NCBI GenBank assembly: GCA_950295325.1
Contig: OX485808.1
Location: 39,390,527 to 39,454,526 of the forward strand
DNA from: Polytrichum commune
Lineage: Eukaryota > Streptophyta > Polytrichopsida > Polytrichales > Polytrichaceae
Reading direction: 5' to 3'
Length of the DNA stretch: 64,000 nucleotides
A program made the position numbers and the translations under genes. Shown here one piece after another: positions 24,263-36,359 of the stretch; the stretch's first letter is position 1; each line of letters starts with the position of its first letter. Under the pieces are notes generated by a model. The model did no database searches. It saw only the letters and a program-made list of their open reading frames with translations, and was not told where the DNA came from.

Positions 24263-26066
24263 GCAACTATCAAATTAGATTAGCAATAGGTTTTATTAGC
24301 ATAGGATGGTTTTATTTTTGAAAACTTTTGTGGTAAACTAAATATTGCATATAGTGTCACTGATGCTATTTGTCTTGCTCAACAATAATTCTAAATTGCA
24401 TGTGTATTGTCACCAATATTAAATGTAAGCCCAACAATATTTGCCACTCCTTCTGAAAACTTTGGGCATTGTAAATGATAATGTTACAATTACTGTCACT
24501 AACTAAGTGATTTTTCATCCAAATTACAATCATCCATGACAACAATACATTACAAAAAAGTTGTAGAATACACCAAACTTTGTTTCAATAATTGGCATAG
24601 ATTTCATGCATTATGCCACAAAAGAGTGGGCAAGCAAGTGTATGGCATTGCATGCCTCCACACATCAACAACTCTGTGGAGCAGATGGGGCAATGGATGC
24701 ACTAAAAGTAAGTTGGGATGACAATACTCGTAAAATTATTTATGAGAAGCATCACTAGAAAAGTTATCACAATGACATACAATACCATATGACACTAAAT
24801 GCAATATTTAGTGTTGTATTGTTGCTCTATAGGGGGTCCTAACCATACCATTTGCTCAAAATTAAAAAGCATTTTGAAGTCAACACTCCACTTTATTGCA
24901 CAATAATGATAATTTTAGTCTATTCGTGTATGTATATCAACATTTTACAATTTGTTGATGGTGAAGGGTACTAAATGATACAAAAAAAACACACCAGTAC
25001 ATGCTAGAATGATTGTCATTTGAAAAAAACAAAAGTATATTATGCAAATTTCAATCTATATGCATAAACAAGACTATAACTAAGTCTTGTGGATAGTGAA
25101 CTTTGAAATCCATTTACTCCCAAGCCTTACATGCTTTTCGCTTCAAGGTTTTTGGGATGACACTATACATCACATATCATAACTTTTGTATTTAGAAGGT
25201 TAAGTTTTATTGATTCATTGTCAAGCTATGGACCATGAACTAAAATTCCTGAATTTTGTGACTCAATTTTGCGAGTCAATATGCAATTGCTTCCTTCCAT
25301 TGTGGACCCCCCATCTATGCCTATAGCTTACGAACTCGAAATTAAGTACAGTATGTGTGAGGCTTGGGTACAAAGTCACATTGCATCACATCAATTAGTT
25401 GCAACACAAGCTCTTGAGGTGTTTCCATGGGAACGGGTTGAGAAAGTGTGCAATGTACACTTTCTCGTCATTTTCTCCCATTCACATGGTAGGGTCCATC
25501 CCACTTTCATATAACCTCAAGGTTTTCCCTCAATCAAAACTCTTCATTTCATGGGTAACTTTAACCATGCCAACGGCGTGGTCAATGGACCTCGCAATTT
25601 TAGGTCCTTCATATCTAAAGAAGGGAGAGGAAAAAAGGGAGCTGAATTTCCTTAAGGCTTAAGCCTTTATCGAACCTTAATAACCTTGTCGTCACCCATG
25701 AAGCCAAAAGAGTGTTTTGGACCTTGGTGCCTTATTTGCTCCATGGAACTTGACCCTAAGTGCAGTGTTGAGTGTCCTCATTGGGATGTCATGTCAGCCA
25801 TATCCATTCATGACAGAGCAAATCTAGATGACACTGATTTATACAAAAACAAAAAAAAACAAAAAATGAAAAGTAAACAAACAAATAAATAAATAAATTC
25901 TGTGTGAACTGTCTTGCCCCAACTTAGCACATGAATCATGTCACAAAGAGTTGGGAAGGCGTCACAAGCATGTTTCGCATGGGCTGATGTGAAGTAAAGT
26001 GTTAACCTATATGTCAGAAAAGGACTCTTGATTCCTTTTTTGGGGCTGGCCCGCCCTTATCCACCT
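24263..26066. other. Left-arm core without recognisable gene
   Basis: Shared with the right arm (about 51.5-54.5 kb reversed), so part of the ancestral duplicated unit. Open frames 25269-25514, 25399-25662 and 25686-25892 are partly retained in the other arm, but with frameshifts, and none has a recognisable domain. Confidence 0.4.
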
Positions 26067-26172
26067 ACCTGGAGAAGCTTGTTTTTTTTTTTTTGAGACA
26101 GAAGGCAAACCCAGCCAACGCCAAATGAATTGAAAACAAGAACAAAAACCCGCACCACCTGGAGAAGCTTGT
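26067..26172 (-). mobile_element. Short SINE-like retroposon end, 16-bp target duplication
   Basis: The insert, 26083-26156, ends on the minus strand with ggcgttggctgggtttgcc, ttctgtctc and a poly-A tract. It is flanked by acctggagaagcttgt at 26067-26082 and 26157-26172. The right arm near 49255-49275 has one copy of this target and no insertion, which gives the empty site directly. Its 3' end matches the insertion at 23708-23757, so the two define a small family. Confidence 0.85.
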
Positions 26173-26439
26173 AAGCGGAGGTTTAACGACCCCCATCATT
26201 GAGTCATGAGGACTTCCAGGCTAGGTTGACTTTCAGACAAATAAAATTTCAATGCCTGGAATCACTGATGAGAATCTGAGGACTATGCCTGTGGTTTCGA
26301 AGATTATATAAGGAAGTCATCATGTGATGGCTCAGATATTCAGATATCTGATCTTGTCATCAGTGTGTGTGCGGACTCGGTGCGACCAGCTCCAATATTT
26401 CGTCAACATTCGGTGAGTATAAACGGTGAACTTCAACTG

Positions 26440-27020
26440 ATGTACACTTATATGAGGTGATAGAACGTCTTAGTTTCAGACAAGATTGACATCTTTCTGA
26501 AAACTCATATTGCATGACAAGTTCCAGCAAATTTAAAAATGAGCACCAGTTGAATAATATACACACTGCAGATCTGTTCCTGAACCTGTCATGTTGCTAA
26601 GATGTCAAGTTAGTATCGGAGATTCACATCTTAAATCTGAAACCTTAGGTTATGTGCCTTGCAGCAGCTATTGTGAAATTAGCACAAGCTGAATACATAG
26701 ATCATTGCATATTTTCCAAGTTTGTAGCTCATAGAATGTCTTAGTATGGGAAATATTTGACATCTTTCTGAGAGGATAAGGGGTTCACATGACTTTCGAG
26801 CAATTATCGTGACATTAGACCAGTCAAATGTGTACACTGTATATGTTTATCAATCTGTCATAGAATGTTGAGTATTAGTCTCTCATAGAATGTCTTAATA
26901 TTGGATCAGATTGGCATTTTCCAGCAACCTCATGTTATATGACTAGTGGCAATTTTGTGAAGTTAGCATTGGACATGAAGTAGATGCACACACTGCAGAT
27001 GTTCTTCAATCTGTCGTCTG
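26440..27020. repeat. Degenerate tandem repeats upstream of haloperoxidase-like gene A
   Basis: About four diverged units of 130-180 bp recur. Each contains a version of atagaatgtcttag, then gacatctttctga, then a cactgcagat/tgtcat segment. The same cluster is found reversed at about 48420-49000. It lies 0.65-1.2 kb upstream of the gene start in both arms. Function unknown. Confidence 0.65.
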
Positions 27021-27129
27021 ATCTGCAGCTGCCATTTGCAAGTCTTATATTGGTTCAACTAAAAGCTTTGTACAGAGGGTGTTCAAATTCTAAAAGTCCA
27101 TGACATAAAAACTGGGTGAGGTAGATGTG

Positions 27130-27470
27130 CCTAATTCGGATACTTTTCTTTTTGCACCCACTTCGAGTTTAAAGATATGAAACATGCGACAAGTGTGAGA
27201 TGATTAGCAAATCCAAAATCTCAAATCGTGGCCGTAACTATTTGCCTCATAATTTTTGGAACTAATATCCTAAATATCTTATTTCATTACCAAAATGAAG
27301 ATTCTTAAGCTTATTAAATAGTCATATAGGTTCCCCCCAAATATGTTTACAATTAAATCTAGAATGGTTAACATATTTGAGTATGTAATCCAATCTCTTT
27401 CAAATACATGTTTGTTTGATGTTCATTCTTAGATCCACATCTAACCACATACCACTCAAATTTAGGTATC
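27130..27470. repeat. Segment duplicated between upstream region and intron
   Basis: The runs gatacttttct, gcacccacttc, gatgattagcaa and tagatccacatctaacc recur in the same order inside the intron at about 28060-28290. Exon 1 is thus bracketed by direct repeats. The right arm shows the same arrangement. Confidence 0.65.
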
Positions 27471-27601
27471 TAGTTCATTGCTATGTTGAATCAGGCACGT
27501 CTACCTTAAAGTTTATGGGCTCTCACTTGTCAATGTTAATTTTGTTTCTCTCTCCTGCATCTAACTTAGATTTCAGACTAGTTTCAGTCTTCATCACATA
27601 T

Positions 27602-27608
27602 TATATAT
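27602..27608 (+). promoter_or_regulatory. Candidate TATA box of gene A
   Basis: TATATAT about 70 bp before the start codon, within a run also present at the same place upstream of the right-arm gene (about 47823-47830 reversed). Placement is plausible for a plant core promoter, but the transcription start is not visible in sequence. Confidence 0.4.
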
Positions 27609-27672
27609 GTTATTATAGCTGGGTGGATTTTGATGCAGGCCAAAGCCGTTACAAGAAGACAGTGTTTTCTTA

Positions 27673-30477
27673 ATGGTGAAATCATGGGCATGGCTTGGTA
27701 TGTTCCTCTTAGCACTCTCCCTTTCTGTTCACAAGGGAGCGGCCGAGAACAACAATGTGGCTGTCCAGTGGAACCGTCTCTTTTGCACCCTCTTTTGTGC
27801 AAGTTCGGGGCTCCTTGTTGAGCCCAACATTCTTTTCGCGCAGCTGCACGTGGCGCAATGGCATGCCCTACTGGCACTCAAGGACACCGGCAGCTGTACC
27901 ACAGAAGAGGTATAGTCAAGCACACCTAAAACCAACAGAATAAGCGCCGCTGAGCATAGTTATAATGGATATAATGGTTGAATTCATATATTTTCTTGTT
28001 TGCAAGATCAAGAGGATTCCAACGCACTTAAGATCGCATCGCTTGGTAAGGTATACGTGTGTTATTCAGATACTTTTCTCTCTGCACCCACTTCTCGTAG
28101 GATGTGCAACACGCATTTAGTGCAAGATGATTAGCAACTCCACATCGTGCTTGTGGTCATTTGCTTCACAATCTTTGGTGCTCCTGTGAATAGCTTCTTC
28201 ATTGTTAATTGAAGATTCTTGTGCTCGATAAGTGGTCAACAAACACATCTTTTCTTGTTGCCAAATTTTAGATCCACACTCAACTGCATATGTATTTTAC
28301 ATCCGTATATACCAATGCATGAACTATCTTCTTTAGACTTATGCAATCTAATGTAGAAGGTGTTAAACCGTCAATTTAAATGTTGAGTGTATCTAGTTTT
28401 AGATTGATAAAGTTCTAGACACTTCTCATTAGCAATTGAAAATGGATTCTATAATCCAAAGCAATGTGCTTAATTTGAATTTTGTAAACAAACGGAGTGA
28501 GGGTTCAAAGTTTTATTGGTAGATTAACCAAAATCAACATCGGAACATGGGGTTAAAGGTGGTGGAGTTCTCAAAAATCATTATGTAGTTATAGTGCAAG
28601 TTTTCAAGGTGTTGATTTTGGGTGGGTGTTGATTCTAGCATACGCTACCTAACTGTAAGGTGTTTGGACACTTCCAACTCCACATACATTTTGGGTTGTT
28701 GGATGGGGATCACAATTTGTGTCATCCAACTAATTATTGAGAATCATTAAGATTGTTGATTCAAGTGTCAAAATCAAAATTCAAGATTCGTCTTTTTCAT
28801 CAACCGATCACATAGGCCATCCCGATTTAGTTAGCTACTGAGCCTTCAATGATGTCCTTGTTTTGAGCACATAGTCCAATCTCATTGTAATACTTTTTTT
28901 TTGCTTTTGTTTTGGTGGTCTTTCGTTACTACAATCCTTGATATTTACCACACAAATATGGCGTTGCATAAGACTAGCCAGTGTTTGATTAAGGCATGCG
29001 TACCATAAACCAATAAGTTAACCCCAGTATGCAATGTTGCTAGAATTATGTTGAGTTATATTGCAATCCAAATGCAATACAAATTGTTGGATTGTAGAAA
29101 CATGAACAAAGTCTTGTAGCTGTCATGCTTGTTACAAATAACGAATGTGCTGTACGAGTGTTGGAACTAAATGTTACAACACCCATACATTTCCATTGCA
29201 AAATTAGCGATGCAAATGTGAACTTAGTTTTCTAATGTGTAGCAGTTCCTAGATCCTACATTCAAAATTCTTCAAGATAAGTTGAAGACTAATCATGTCC
29301 ATTTGAAACTTGGCAGGCTGTAGTGGCTTTTGCTTCCCACAAAATACTGGCGAATTACTTCCCTTTTGACTTGGATGTTATGATTGACCCTTTGCTTCTA
29401 AGCCAACTCAATGCCCTGAAATTGTCGGAGTCCGAAGAGAGACTCGGGAAGCGACTGGGCGAATCGGTAGCTCTTGCCCTAATCCAGAAACGCACTCCGG
29501 CAAGGGAGTTTTCCCTACAAGCTTTCAAAGAGGCCTTGAATGCGGGTGACAAGCACCTCATTCCCGGAGTATACCGATACTTGAATGACACCCCCGCCGG
29601 CCGAGACGCCGCCACTTTTATCTTGTACACAATGACTACTGTGAAACCTTATTTGGTTCCAGACCCAATTACCGAATTCATCCCAACGTATTTGAGTGAG
29701 ATCAAACCTGTGAAAGTCCCCTCAAAGGAGTGGGACGAGCAATACAACATGCTCAAGGTCATTGGTCGGGCAGGGCCAGACCGCCCCCGTGCTTGGAACT
29801 TGAGCGCCCAGACGATCTCGCCATGTGGATACGTACCCTCCACCGGCATGTGCGGAATTGAGACGACGTGGGCACAAATCACAAGACAAGTGTTGCCGGA
29901 GGACACGAGCCTTTACGACACAGTTGTCTTGTTCGCAAAACTCAGCGTGGCAATGCATGATGCACTTGTTGTGTTGACAACCCTGCAACATGGGTTCTGG
30001 TTTTGGCGGCCCATAATGGCATATCGAGCTGGGGACCCGGATCATGCCCCGATCCCGGATTGGACCCCATTTCTCCAAACACCCCCACACGCGGAGTTTC
30101 CCAGTGGCTCAGTCACCAGCACGGCCACCGCTGCGACCGTTTTACGAACTTTTTTTGGCCGAGATGACATCCCTTTCTCTCTTCAGAGGGGGTCCAACTC
30201 ACCCTCGTGCACCCCGTCCGGTGTGTACACTGTGGATTATACAGGCTTCTCGGATGTGGTGCATAAAACACAACTTGCACGGATGTACGGAGGTGTACAC
30301 TTCAACATATCGGTGATCGATGGCGTAACAGTCGGCACCACAGTTGCTAACTATGTCTATAGCCACTGGGCGCAACGGACACCCTCTGGTGTGCTTCCGG
30401 AGACTCCATACTTGAATGTCCATATAGCGCTTCCGAAGAAACAAGGAGATTGGAGTCCTATCAAATTGGAGTTGTAA
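27673..30477 (+). CDS. Secreted PAP2 / vanadium-haloperoxidase-like protein, gene A (two exons)
   Basis: Exons 27673-27909 and 29317-30477 are joined at GAG|GTATAG and ttggcag|GCT, phase 0, giving 465 residues. The intron is 1407 bp. Residues 1-24 form a signal peptide (hydrophobic run, then KGAA), predicting secretion. Exon 1 supplies the VQWNRLF and QLHVAQWHALLAL helices, and exon 2 the alpha-helical chloroperoxidase-type domain. The family motif is K-x6-RP, PSGH, R-x5-H. Here Arg310 (FWFWRP), Arg401 and His407 (RMYGGVHF) are present. However, the Lys is Gln303 and the catalytic His is Ser344 (EFPSGSVTS). Active members bind vanadate to oxidise halides, or hydrolyse phosphates. This protein may bind oxyanion but normal catalysis is doubtful. 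Six or more cysteines suggest disulphides. Start choice: first Met, directly before the signal peptide. The gene points towards its paralogue in the right arm. Confidence 0.88.
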
Positions 30478-31600
30478 TCCACGACAGACTCAACAAGAAA
30501 AAAAAGGAAAAACAACGTCAATGTAGTTTACACTTACGTGAATGAGACCCCGTCAGCGAGAAGTTTCATAGTTACCCCATGATATATCAGATGGTGTAAG
30601 CTGTTCATTATGAGTTTAAGTGATGATTATTCTTGGGTAAATGTGAAATGAAAATTTGTGTTGATGTTGAATCTGTGTATGGTGGGTGTGCCGTTTCTCT
30701 GTAATGGTTGTGCTCTTGTCCATAAAGCTGTAATGACTAGTAGCAAGGTTTCCAGTTAGCAACGGTTCTACACTTAGGCAATTTGTCCATGCGGACTTGT
30801 TCACAGTTTTGTAACGGAGCTACCACACTTTGTTCTGACCCATTGTTGTGCATTCTAAATACATGAATTTGGGTTATCAAGGGTTGTACGACTTCATTCT
30901 CAAGTATCACAAGTTTCATCACTTAATCAAATTTGGAGATTTTTTTTAATGAAATTCTTTGCATGAATTATGGTTTTGAATGAATCATCAATATTGCATT
31001 GTACTACAAGAACATTGTCTAATCATTTCAACGTTTGCAATATATCCATTTGACATGATGTTTAAAGTTGTTGCCACATGATTGGTTTCCATAGTACATG
31101 CTACTCTTACATATTACACAAATTTAACGTATGTATTGGCCATAATAAATGAGTGTATTATGTAAATCCACTACCTATTTGTAATATGCAAATCATCACG
31201 TTGCATCATTAACTAATGAATATGTGGTTCCAGTTGCATTTTTCCAATGTGCTTTATTGAGTTTCTCTTTGGTGTCCTTGGCCAGCAAGCTATCCGTCCT
31301 TCTTTTCAACTATGCCAATATGTCTTTCTCGACAAATTCCCATTTTTTTCAATAACTTTAAAATTTGATTAATTTGTGATTATGATGGTGGCACGAATGT
31401 TGTTACAACTTTTCCAATTCTAGTGCTAACAGTTTTTACCTTTTTAGCTATAAATAAACCAATAATTTTTTTACAATTTGTCCATGGGGTGCATTTTTCA
31501 AAAAACTACCTTCTAGGTCAGGCCATTAATTGAAGACAATATAACAAACTTCAACTAGAGTGGGCACACTTTGTTGAATTCTTGCTTGTCTAGGTGTTGG
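30478..31600. other. 3' flank of gene A and arm/spacer boundary
   Basis: Similarity to the right arm (reverse) continues to about 30895, where the arm ends. Beyond this, 30.9-31.6 kb is AT-rich with nothing recognised. Confidence 0.5.
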
Positions 31601-31914
31601 GAAAGTGAGGTTAATTACTAACTAACCAAGAGAAGGATAGGTGGGCAAGCCATTGTTGAAAGTCCATAGCGAACTTGAGTGCATATAATTCTATGGAAAG
31701 TTCTCCAAATTCAGCCAGCAAAATATGATAGGTAGTCGAAGAATGCACTTTGACGTGAGACATAATATACATCGTCATGCCCTTTTTGAGAACCTTCCAA
31801 TGAGAGTATTTCAAGTCGCCTCCCCAATATTCAGTGCTATATGTGAAAGTTGAAAGCACCAAAGCCTTGAAGACATGGGATTTGAGTTCCCAACATGTGA
31901 CTTCAACTATGTCA

Positions 31915-32190
31915 TGCACCTCTTCATGAGGAGAGCCCGAAACACCATGGGCACAAGGGGGACCCCAAAGTGACACCTGGGACTTATGGCGCCGTTGGTC
32001 AAAGGGCCCAAGTGGTCCTAGTGTGGGTGAGGGCCTGAGGCGTTGGGAATACCTCCCACCCACAGAGACTAGGAGGCACGAGGGTAAGACCATTAGCTAT
32101 GAGTAGCTTATGGCGTGTGGATTCTAGAATGCTTAAGAACACCTTAATCGGAGGTGTGAGCTAGGAGATATGGTAATTTGAGTGGGGCGT
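31915..32190 (-). repeat. Interspersed repeat S, partial inverted copy
   Basis: Reverse complement of part of the 17640-18600 repeat (ggaggcacgagggtaag, gggcacaagggggacccc). It contributes most of the open frame seen at 31611-32093 on the minus strand, which I do not call a gene. Confidence 0.75.
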
Positions 32191-32238
32191 TGTCCTAGGA
32201 CAACGCTCTGCTGCAGCAGTGGCCTGGGAGTGGCTCCA

Positions 32239-32267
32239 GGGTTTAGGGTTTAGGTAGGGTTTAGGGT
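32239..32267. repeat. Short interstitial telomere-like tract
   Basis: Three TTTAGGG units with one interruption (gtagggtttagggt). This is the plant-type telomere heptamer. The tract is too short and internal to be a chromosome end. It lies just beyond the inverted copy of repeat S. Confidence 0.7.
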
Positions 32268-32269
32268 GG

Positions 32270-33800
32270 TAGGGTCTGGTAGCTGCCCCTTTTTCCCCTG
32301 GAATGCAACCCTCCTTATCCTCCATCAGCTCGTGATAGTTGCAGAAGGGTCCACCAAACTGATCACACTATCCTAGCTCCAAAGAGTGCCCAGTCCCGCC
32401 TCACCTCGAGGCTCATCTCGTTGGTTCCTCTTATCTGAGGCCAGGGCACAAGGCCTAGCTGTGGCTTAATTCAGCAACCCGGCTCCTTTACCGAATTCCC
32501 ACTTCCCCTATTTCGAGGATCCCAACGCCTCCTCCATATTGCTCTATTACCTCCAATAGTGAATTGACTGCCGCCTTATCACTCATAATTTAGCCTTCCG
32601 CCCTGGGGACAGATGCAAGTTGCTGATCCTCGAGGTTCCTCCTCGCCCAATCCGCACTGCTGCAAAATTCCCTTGACCCACTAGCAATAGATAGATCTAT
32701 GCCCTTCGAATCATCATTGGTTGGCATTGTATGAATTCACAGATGCCTCAAAGTTGCGGCATTGCTGTTGCTGGACTTAGAATGAGGTGTAGAATTACCT
32801 CAGACACCACCCAGGTTTGCATTAACCATCATTGCTAAGATTCTGCAAGCTACAGAAAGGTAGAACGTTGATGTTGCTGATAAATTTTCGTAATTAATGA
32901 GGCTCAAGCTCCTTCGGCTCCTAAATCCCTCCAGCTCTTACCCGCATTCGTCTCTGGCCCACCCTCCGCGGTGAGATTCCGTTCCTCACCTCACAACCCT
33001 TGTAATTGATGTCGCTCATGCCTCGGCAACTGTGACCTCCGCATCTGGGAGCTGACGACCTAGCCCCTTTTACTTCCGTTCTCCTAGTTCCTCGCTCTGC
33101 AGCCTGAGGCGACTCTCCTCCTGACTTCCCTCGCCGCTTCCACCTTCTCCATCCCCTTCCTGGCACAACCAGCAACCTGGCTCTCCCAGGCCCCTTTGTT
33201 TGCTTGTGCCACCATTCGGTGCCGAACTCTATCTACCACACCAGCTTCCAAACTCCTTATACTGACAACCCGACTGCCTGATGCCTCCCTGGGGCAGTCA
33301 CATCGGGATTCTCTTCTTTGCTTTAGTACCCGGGTTCTTCATCATACCCTCATAAGTCTCACTTGAAAGCAAAACGCAGCTATGGAGCTTCGCCGCCCTC
33401 AACAGCCGCAGCTGCTACTCTTCGCCCGCACACCTCTACGCTTACCGTTCCAGATAGAGAGAGAAGTTGCCCCTTCTGAATTCGGAAGACCCCCTGGGAA
33501 ACCTAACGGCTTTTCAGCCGACCCCCCTCACACGGTTGGTCCGTTTAAACTTCCTTAGCTACATGCCATATCCTAAAACAACACTAACCTAAGCCATACA
33601 CCTCCTAACTCTAAGCCTTACTTAAACACTTAAAACTTACTTTACTATTTTTCTTTAGCTTTTTTTTTCTCTTGTAAACTCAACCCTCACACTTAACTCA
33701 ACTAACTCTAATCAACTCGACTATATCTAACGTTAACACATCACTCTTTTTCTATCCTTTTAACAACTCACACAACACACATTCTAAGGTTTTAATAAAT
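32270..33800. other. GC-richer stretch without recognisable coding
   Basis: C/T-rich, with short frames on both strands (for example 32921-33175 minus, Arg/Gly-rich). No retrotransposon protein motif is readable. It may be repeat-derived since it lies between two copies of repeat S. Confidence 0.3.
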
Positions 33801-33849
33801 TTTATGGTTAACTTGACATGTGGGCACGAAATCGGGCTCACATACCTCT

Positions 33850-34740
33850 TAACCTATCTCAACTGCTTTGCACCTCTAGCAAGTCTCACAAACGCTAACC
33901 TGCACATCCCACACACGAGCATAATTAGCTTCACATACCGACCTCGAAGCTCATGGCTTGGTAACCAACCCTCCCACACATGCATTTGGAACACTTCCCG
34001 TAATAGGTACCCAATGGTTAGATATGGATTTCCATCCATGAAAGTCCATTCTTGAGTTTATCATCGTGTTGCTAGATCAACATTACAACAACCTGAAGCA
34101 TATTAGTTGCCAAGTGAGTTTTAGGTGGGGTCGGTCACCAACACCGCCTCACCTATATAAGCCTCTAGGACTTTGGACAGGGTCCCTACCCCACTGTCAA
34201 GTAACATTTTGTCCCTCTCCTAAGAATTGAGGCCAAGTAGACATCTTCCCTTAGCCCTTGGGGTTGGAAGTCCCCAGCAGCTTTGGACCTCCATAAATAA
34301 TCTTTGTTTTTATCGACTGATTACTCCATTGACATCTTTGCAAAGATGCCAATACACTCACTAGTCTCATTCCCACAAGTAATAAAGAAGTTATGGTTGT
34401 TCTGCGTTTGGCAGTTATAGGCGCCACTCCCAGGTCACTGATGTCCTAGGGCGTTGTCCTTACGCAGCGCCTCGCTCAAATTGCTCCTAGCTAACACCTC
34501 TAATTGGGGAGTTTTTTTAGCATTATAAAATTCGGACTCCATAAGCTATTCAATACTCATGGCCTTACCCTCCTAACTTCTAGTCTTCGTGAATGAGAGG
34601 CAATCTCAACGCCCAAGGCCTTCACCCACATTAAGATTACTTAGGCCCTCTCACCAATGGCACCACCAGTTTCAAGTGTTATTCCATGATCCCCTTTGTG
34701 TCCATAGTATTGTTAACACTTCTCATGAAGAGGTACGTAA
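33850..34740 (+). repeat. Interspersed repeat S, copy 2
   Basis: Diverged full-length counterpart of 17640-18600 on the same strand (tataagcctctag, gaggccaagtagacat, ctcatgaagaggta). The frames at 33804-34055 and 34589-34924 lie partly within it. Confidence 0.75.
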
Positions 34741-34749
34741 TAGGTGTGG

Positions 34750-36350
34750 ACCAATTCTTGATTTTCCTCGATCTCCAATACAAAGATTAATATGCATCCC
34801 TTCTTTTGCTCTGCGCAGATATTTTTTGTATTCGCCTCAATTTGTTTTTAGAGTTCACCTATTTCTTAGAAACTACTCAAGTCGCACACCCTTTGGACCT
34901 CACATGGCTGAAGTGAATGGTTAGTATTTTTTATCGGCTAGTAATAGAATGCGTTTAAGGTTAGCTAGAGTTTTTTCTTGTTTATCTTTTGGTACATGGT
35001 ATGAATGCCGTACACTTATTCAACCCGCATATTATAACTATTATTGCGTCGTTGTTCCGTATTTTAAGAATGTTTGTCGTAATGTCCTAGAAGTATTTTC
35101 TTTAAAATTTGGCCATTGTAGCATAAATTCCCTTATATCCTACCAATGACATGTCATGGAACTCATAAAATGGTTGTTTTCTTAGCTCGCTCTTTGGAAT
35201 ATAAAACCGCATTTTTTTGAAGTAATGCAATTCATTTTTTCACTCGGGGAATTCACTAGACATGTATATATGTATACACGTGCGTGACAAGGGAGTTTAT
35301 TCAAGGGGTATTTAATTATCCATCCTTAATTTTTTGTACCGTATTATTATATAATTTGCTAATTTCTTGTTTTTTAAATGACCCTATAATTACTTTTAAA
35401 TTTGATGAAGCTCTAATTTTAAGCTAGGTATGTTCATTATAATTATTTGATTTTGCTCCAAAGGGTTTAAGAGCATTGAAAGTACTAAGTCACCAAAATC
35501 CAAGGCACAACAAGGTTTTACATTAAGAGTGTTCATAAACAGTTTCAAACAACAAAATCAGCCCATGTTCCTCAATCAAGTTACACGCACAATTAAACAC
35601 AACGGTACTGAGTGTCAAAAAAAACAATTAAAACACCAACAACAAAGCAAGCAAAAATAGGGTCCATGCAATAATGTAGAAGGGTATAGAGTTAATACTA
35701 CAACATCTTGCTTGAAGCAGACAAACACAAGACCAACCAAAACTCCTCTAATTTATCTTGAGAAATTGTTTCTAGCATTTAAAAACACTAGCAAAACTGT
35801 TCATAGCAAATGAAAGATGTCATGTTCATCTTGCAAAACAATTCCTAACTTTTAAGAACACTAGTATATAATCAACAAATAATGCATGCCTTTAATATCT
35901 GTAATATGTTACGTCCCAACGCCCCAACTTCATCACCATAGCCTTCAACGAGCTGTCCGCAAACATTCTCCAAGACTTGCACTCCTGCTTCTTAAATCCT
36001 ACGGTATATTTTTACAAATATTTTAAAAATATGCGTTATTTGTATCAAGCCTATATTATTTATAATACAAATTTTATCATACATACTCACCTATATTACT
36101 TCTAAGAAAATTCTAAGTTTTTCCTTTTGTGAATATAAATTACCCTATATTTTCCCACACGTTGTTTTCTAATATTATCTCAGTGAACTCCCCGAGTTTT
36201 TTCGCCTTAAATTCTTCATTTGCTAGCCTCCCGGTGGAATCTTCTTCAAGACCTAACTATTGTAAAATTGGTTGTTCATCACCATATCTTTAATATGTTT
36301 CATTGTTTCCCTTACATCATCTAGGATTTTTTGTCATCACACCTTCATTT
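34750..36350. other. AT-rich stretch without recognisable genes
   Basis: Both strands were read; no domain, tandem repeat or terminal repeat stood out. Confidence 0.4.
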
Positions 36351-36359
36351 TTCACTACG

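Larger units (their letters stand above)
12485..30895 (+). repeat. Left arm of large inverted duplication (18.4 kb)
   Basis: Successive landmarks match the right arm in reversed order and orientation: transposase fragment (13.1-13.85 kb with 57.5-58.3 kb), microsatellite (15.9 kb with 55.05 kb), AT-rich block (24.3-25.9 kb with 51.5-54.5 kb), upstream repeats (26.4-27.0 kb with 48.4-49.0 kb), gene exons (27.67-30.48 kb with 44.71-47.76 kb). Arm-specific material here includes the 6.7-kb block at 17.49-24.15 kb, about 1 kb at 15.97-16.97 kb and a 74-bp SINE-like insertion. Without such differences both arms reduce to about 10.7 kb by hand accounting. Confidence 0.92.

Noticed and set aside
32239-32267. 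Chromosome end
   Set aside because: Only three heptamers, with repeat-rich DNA on both sides.
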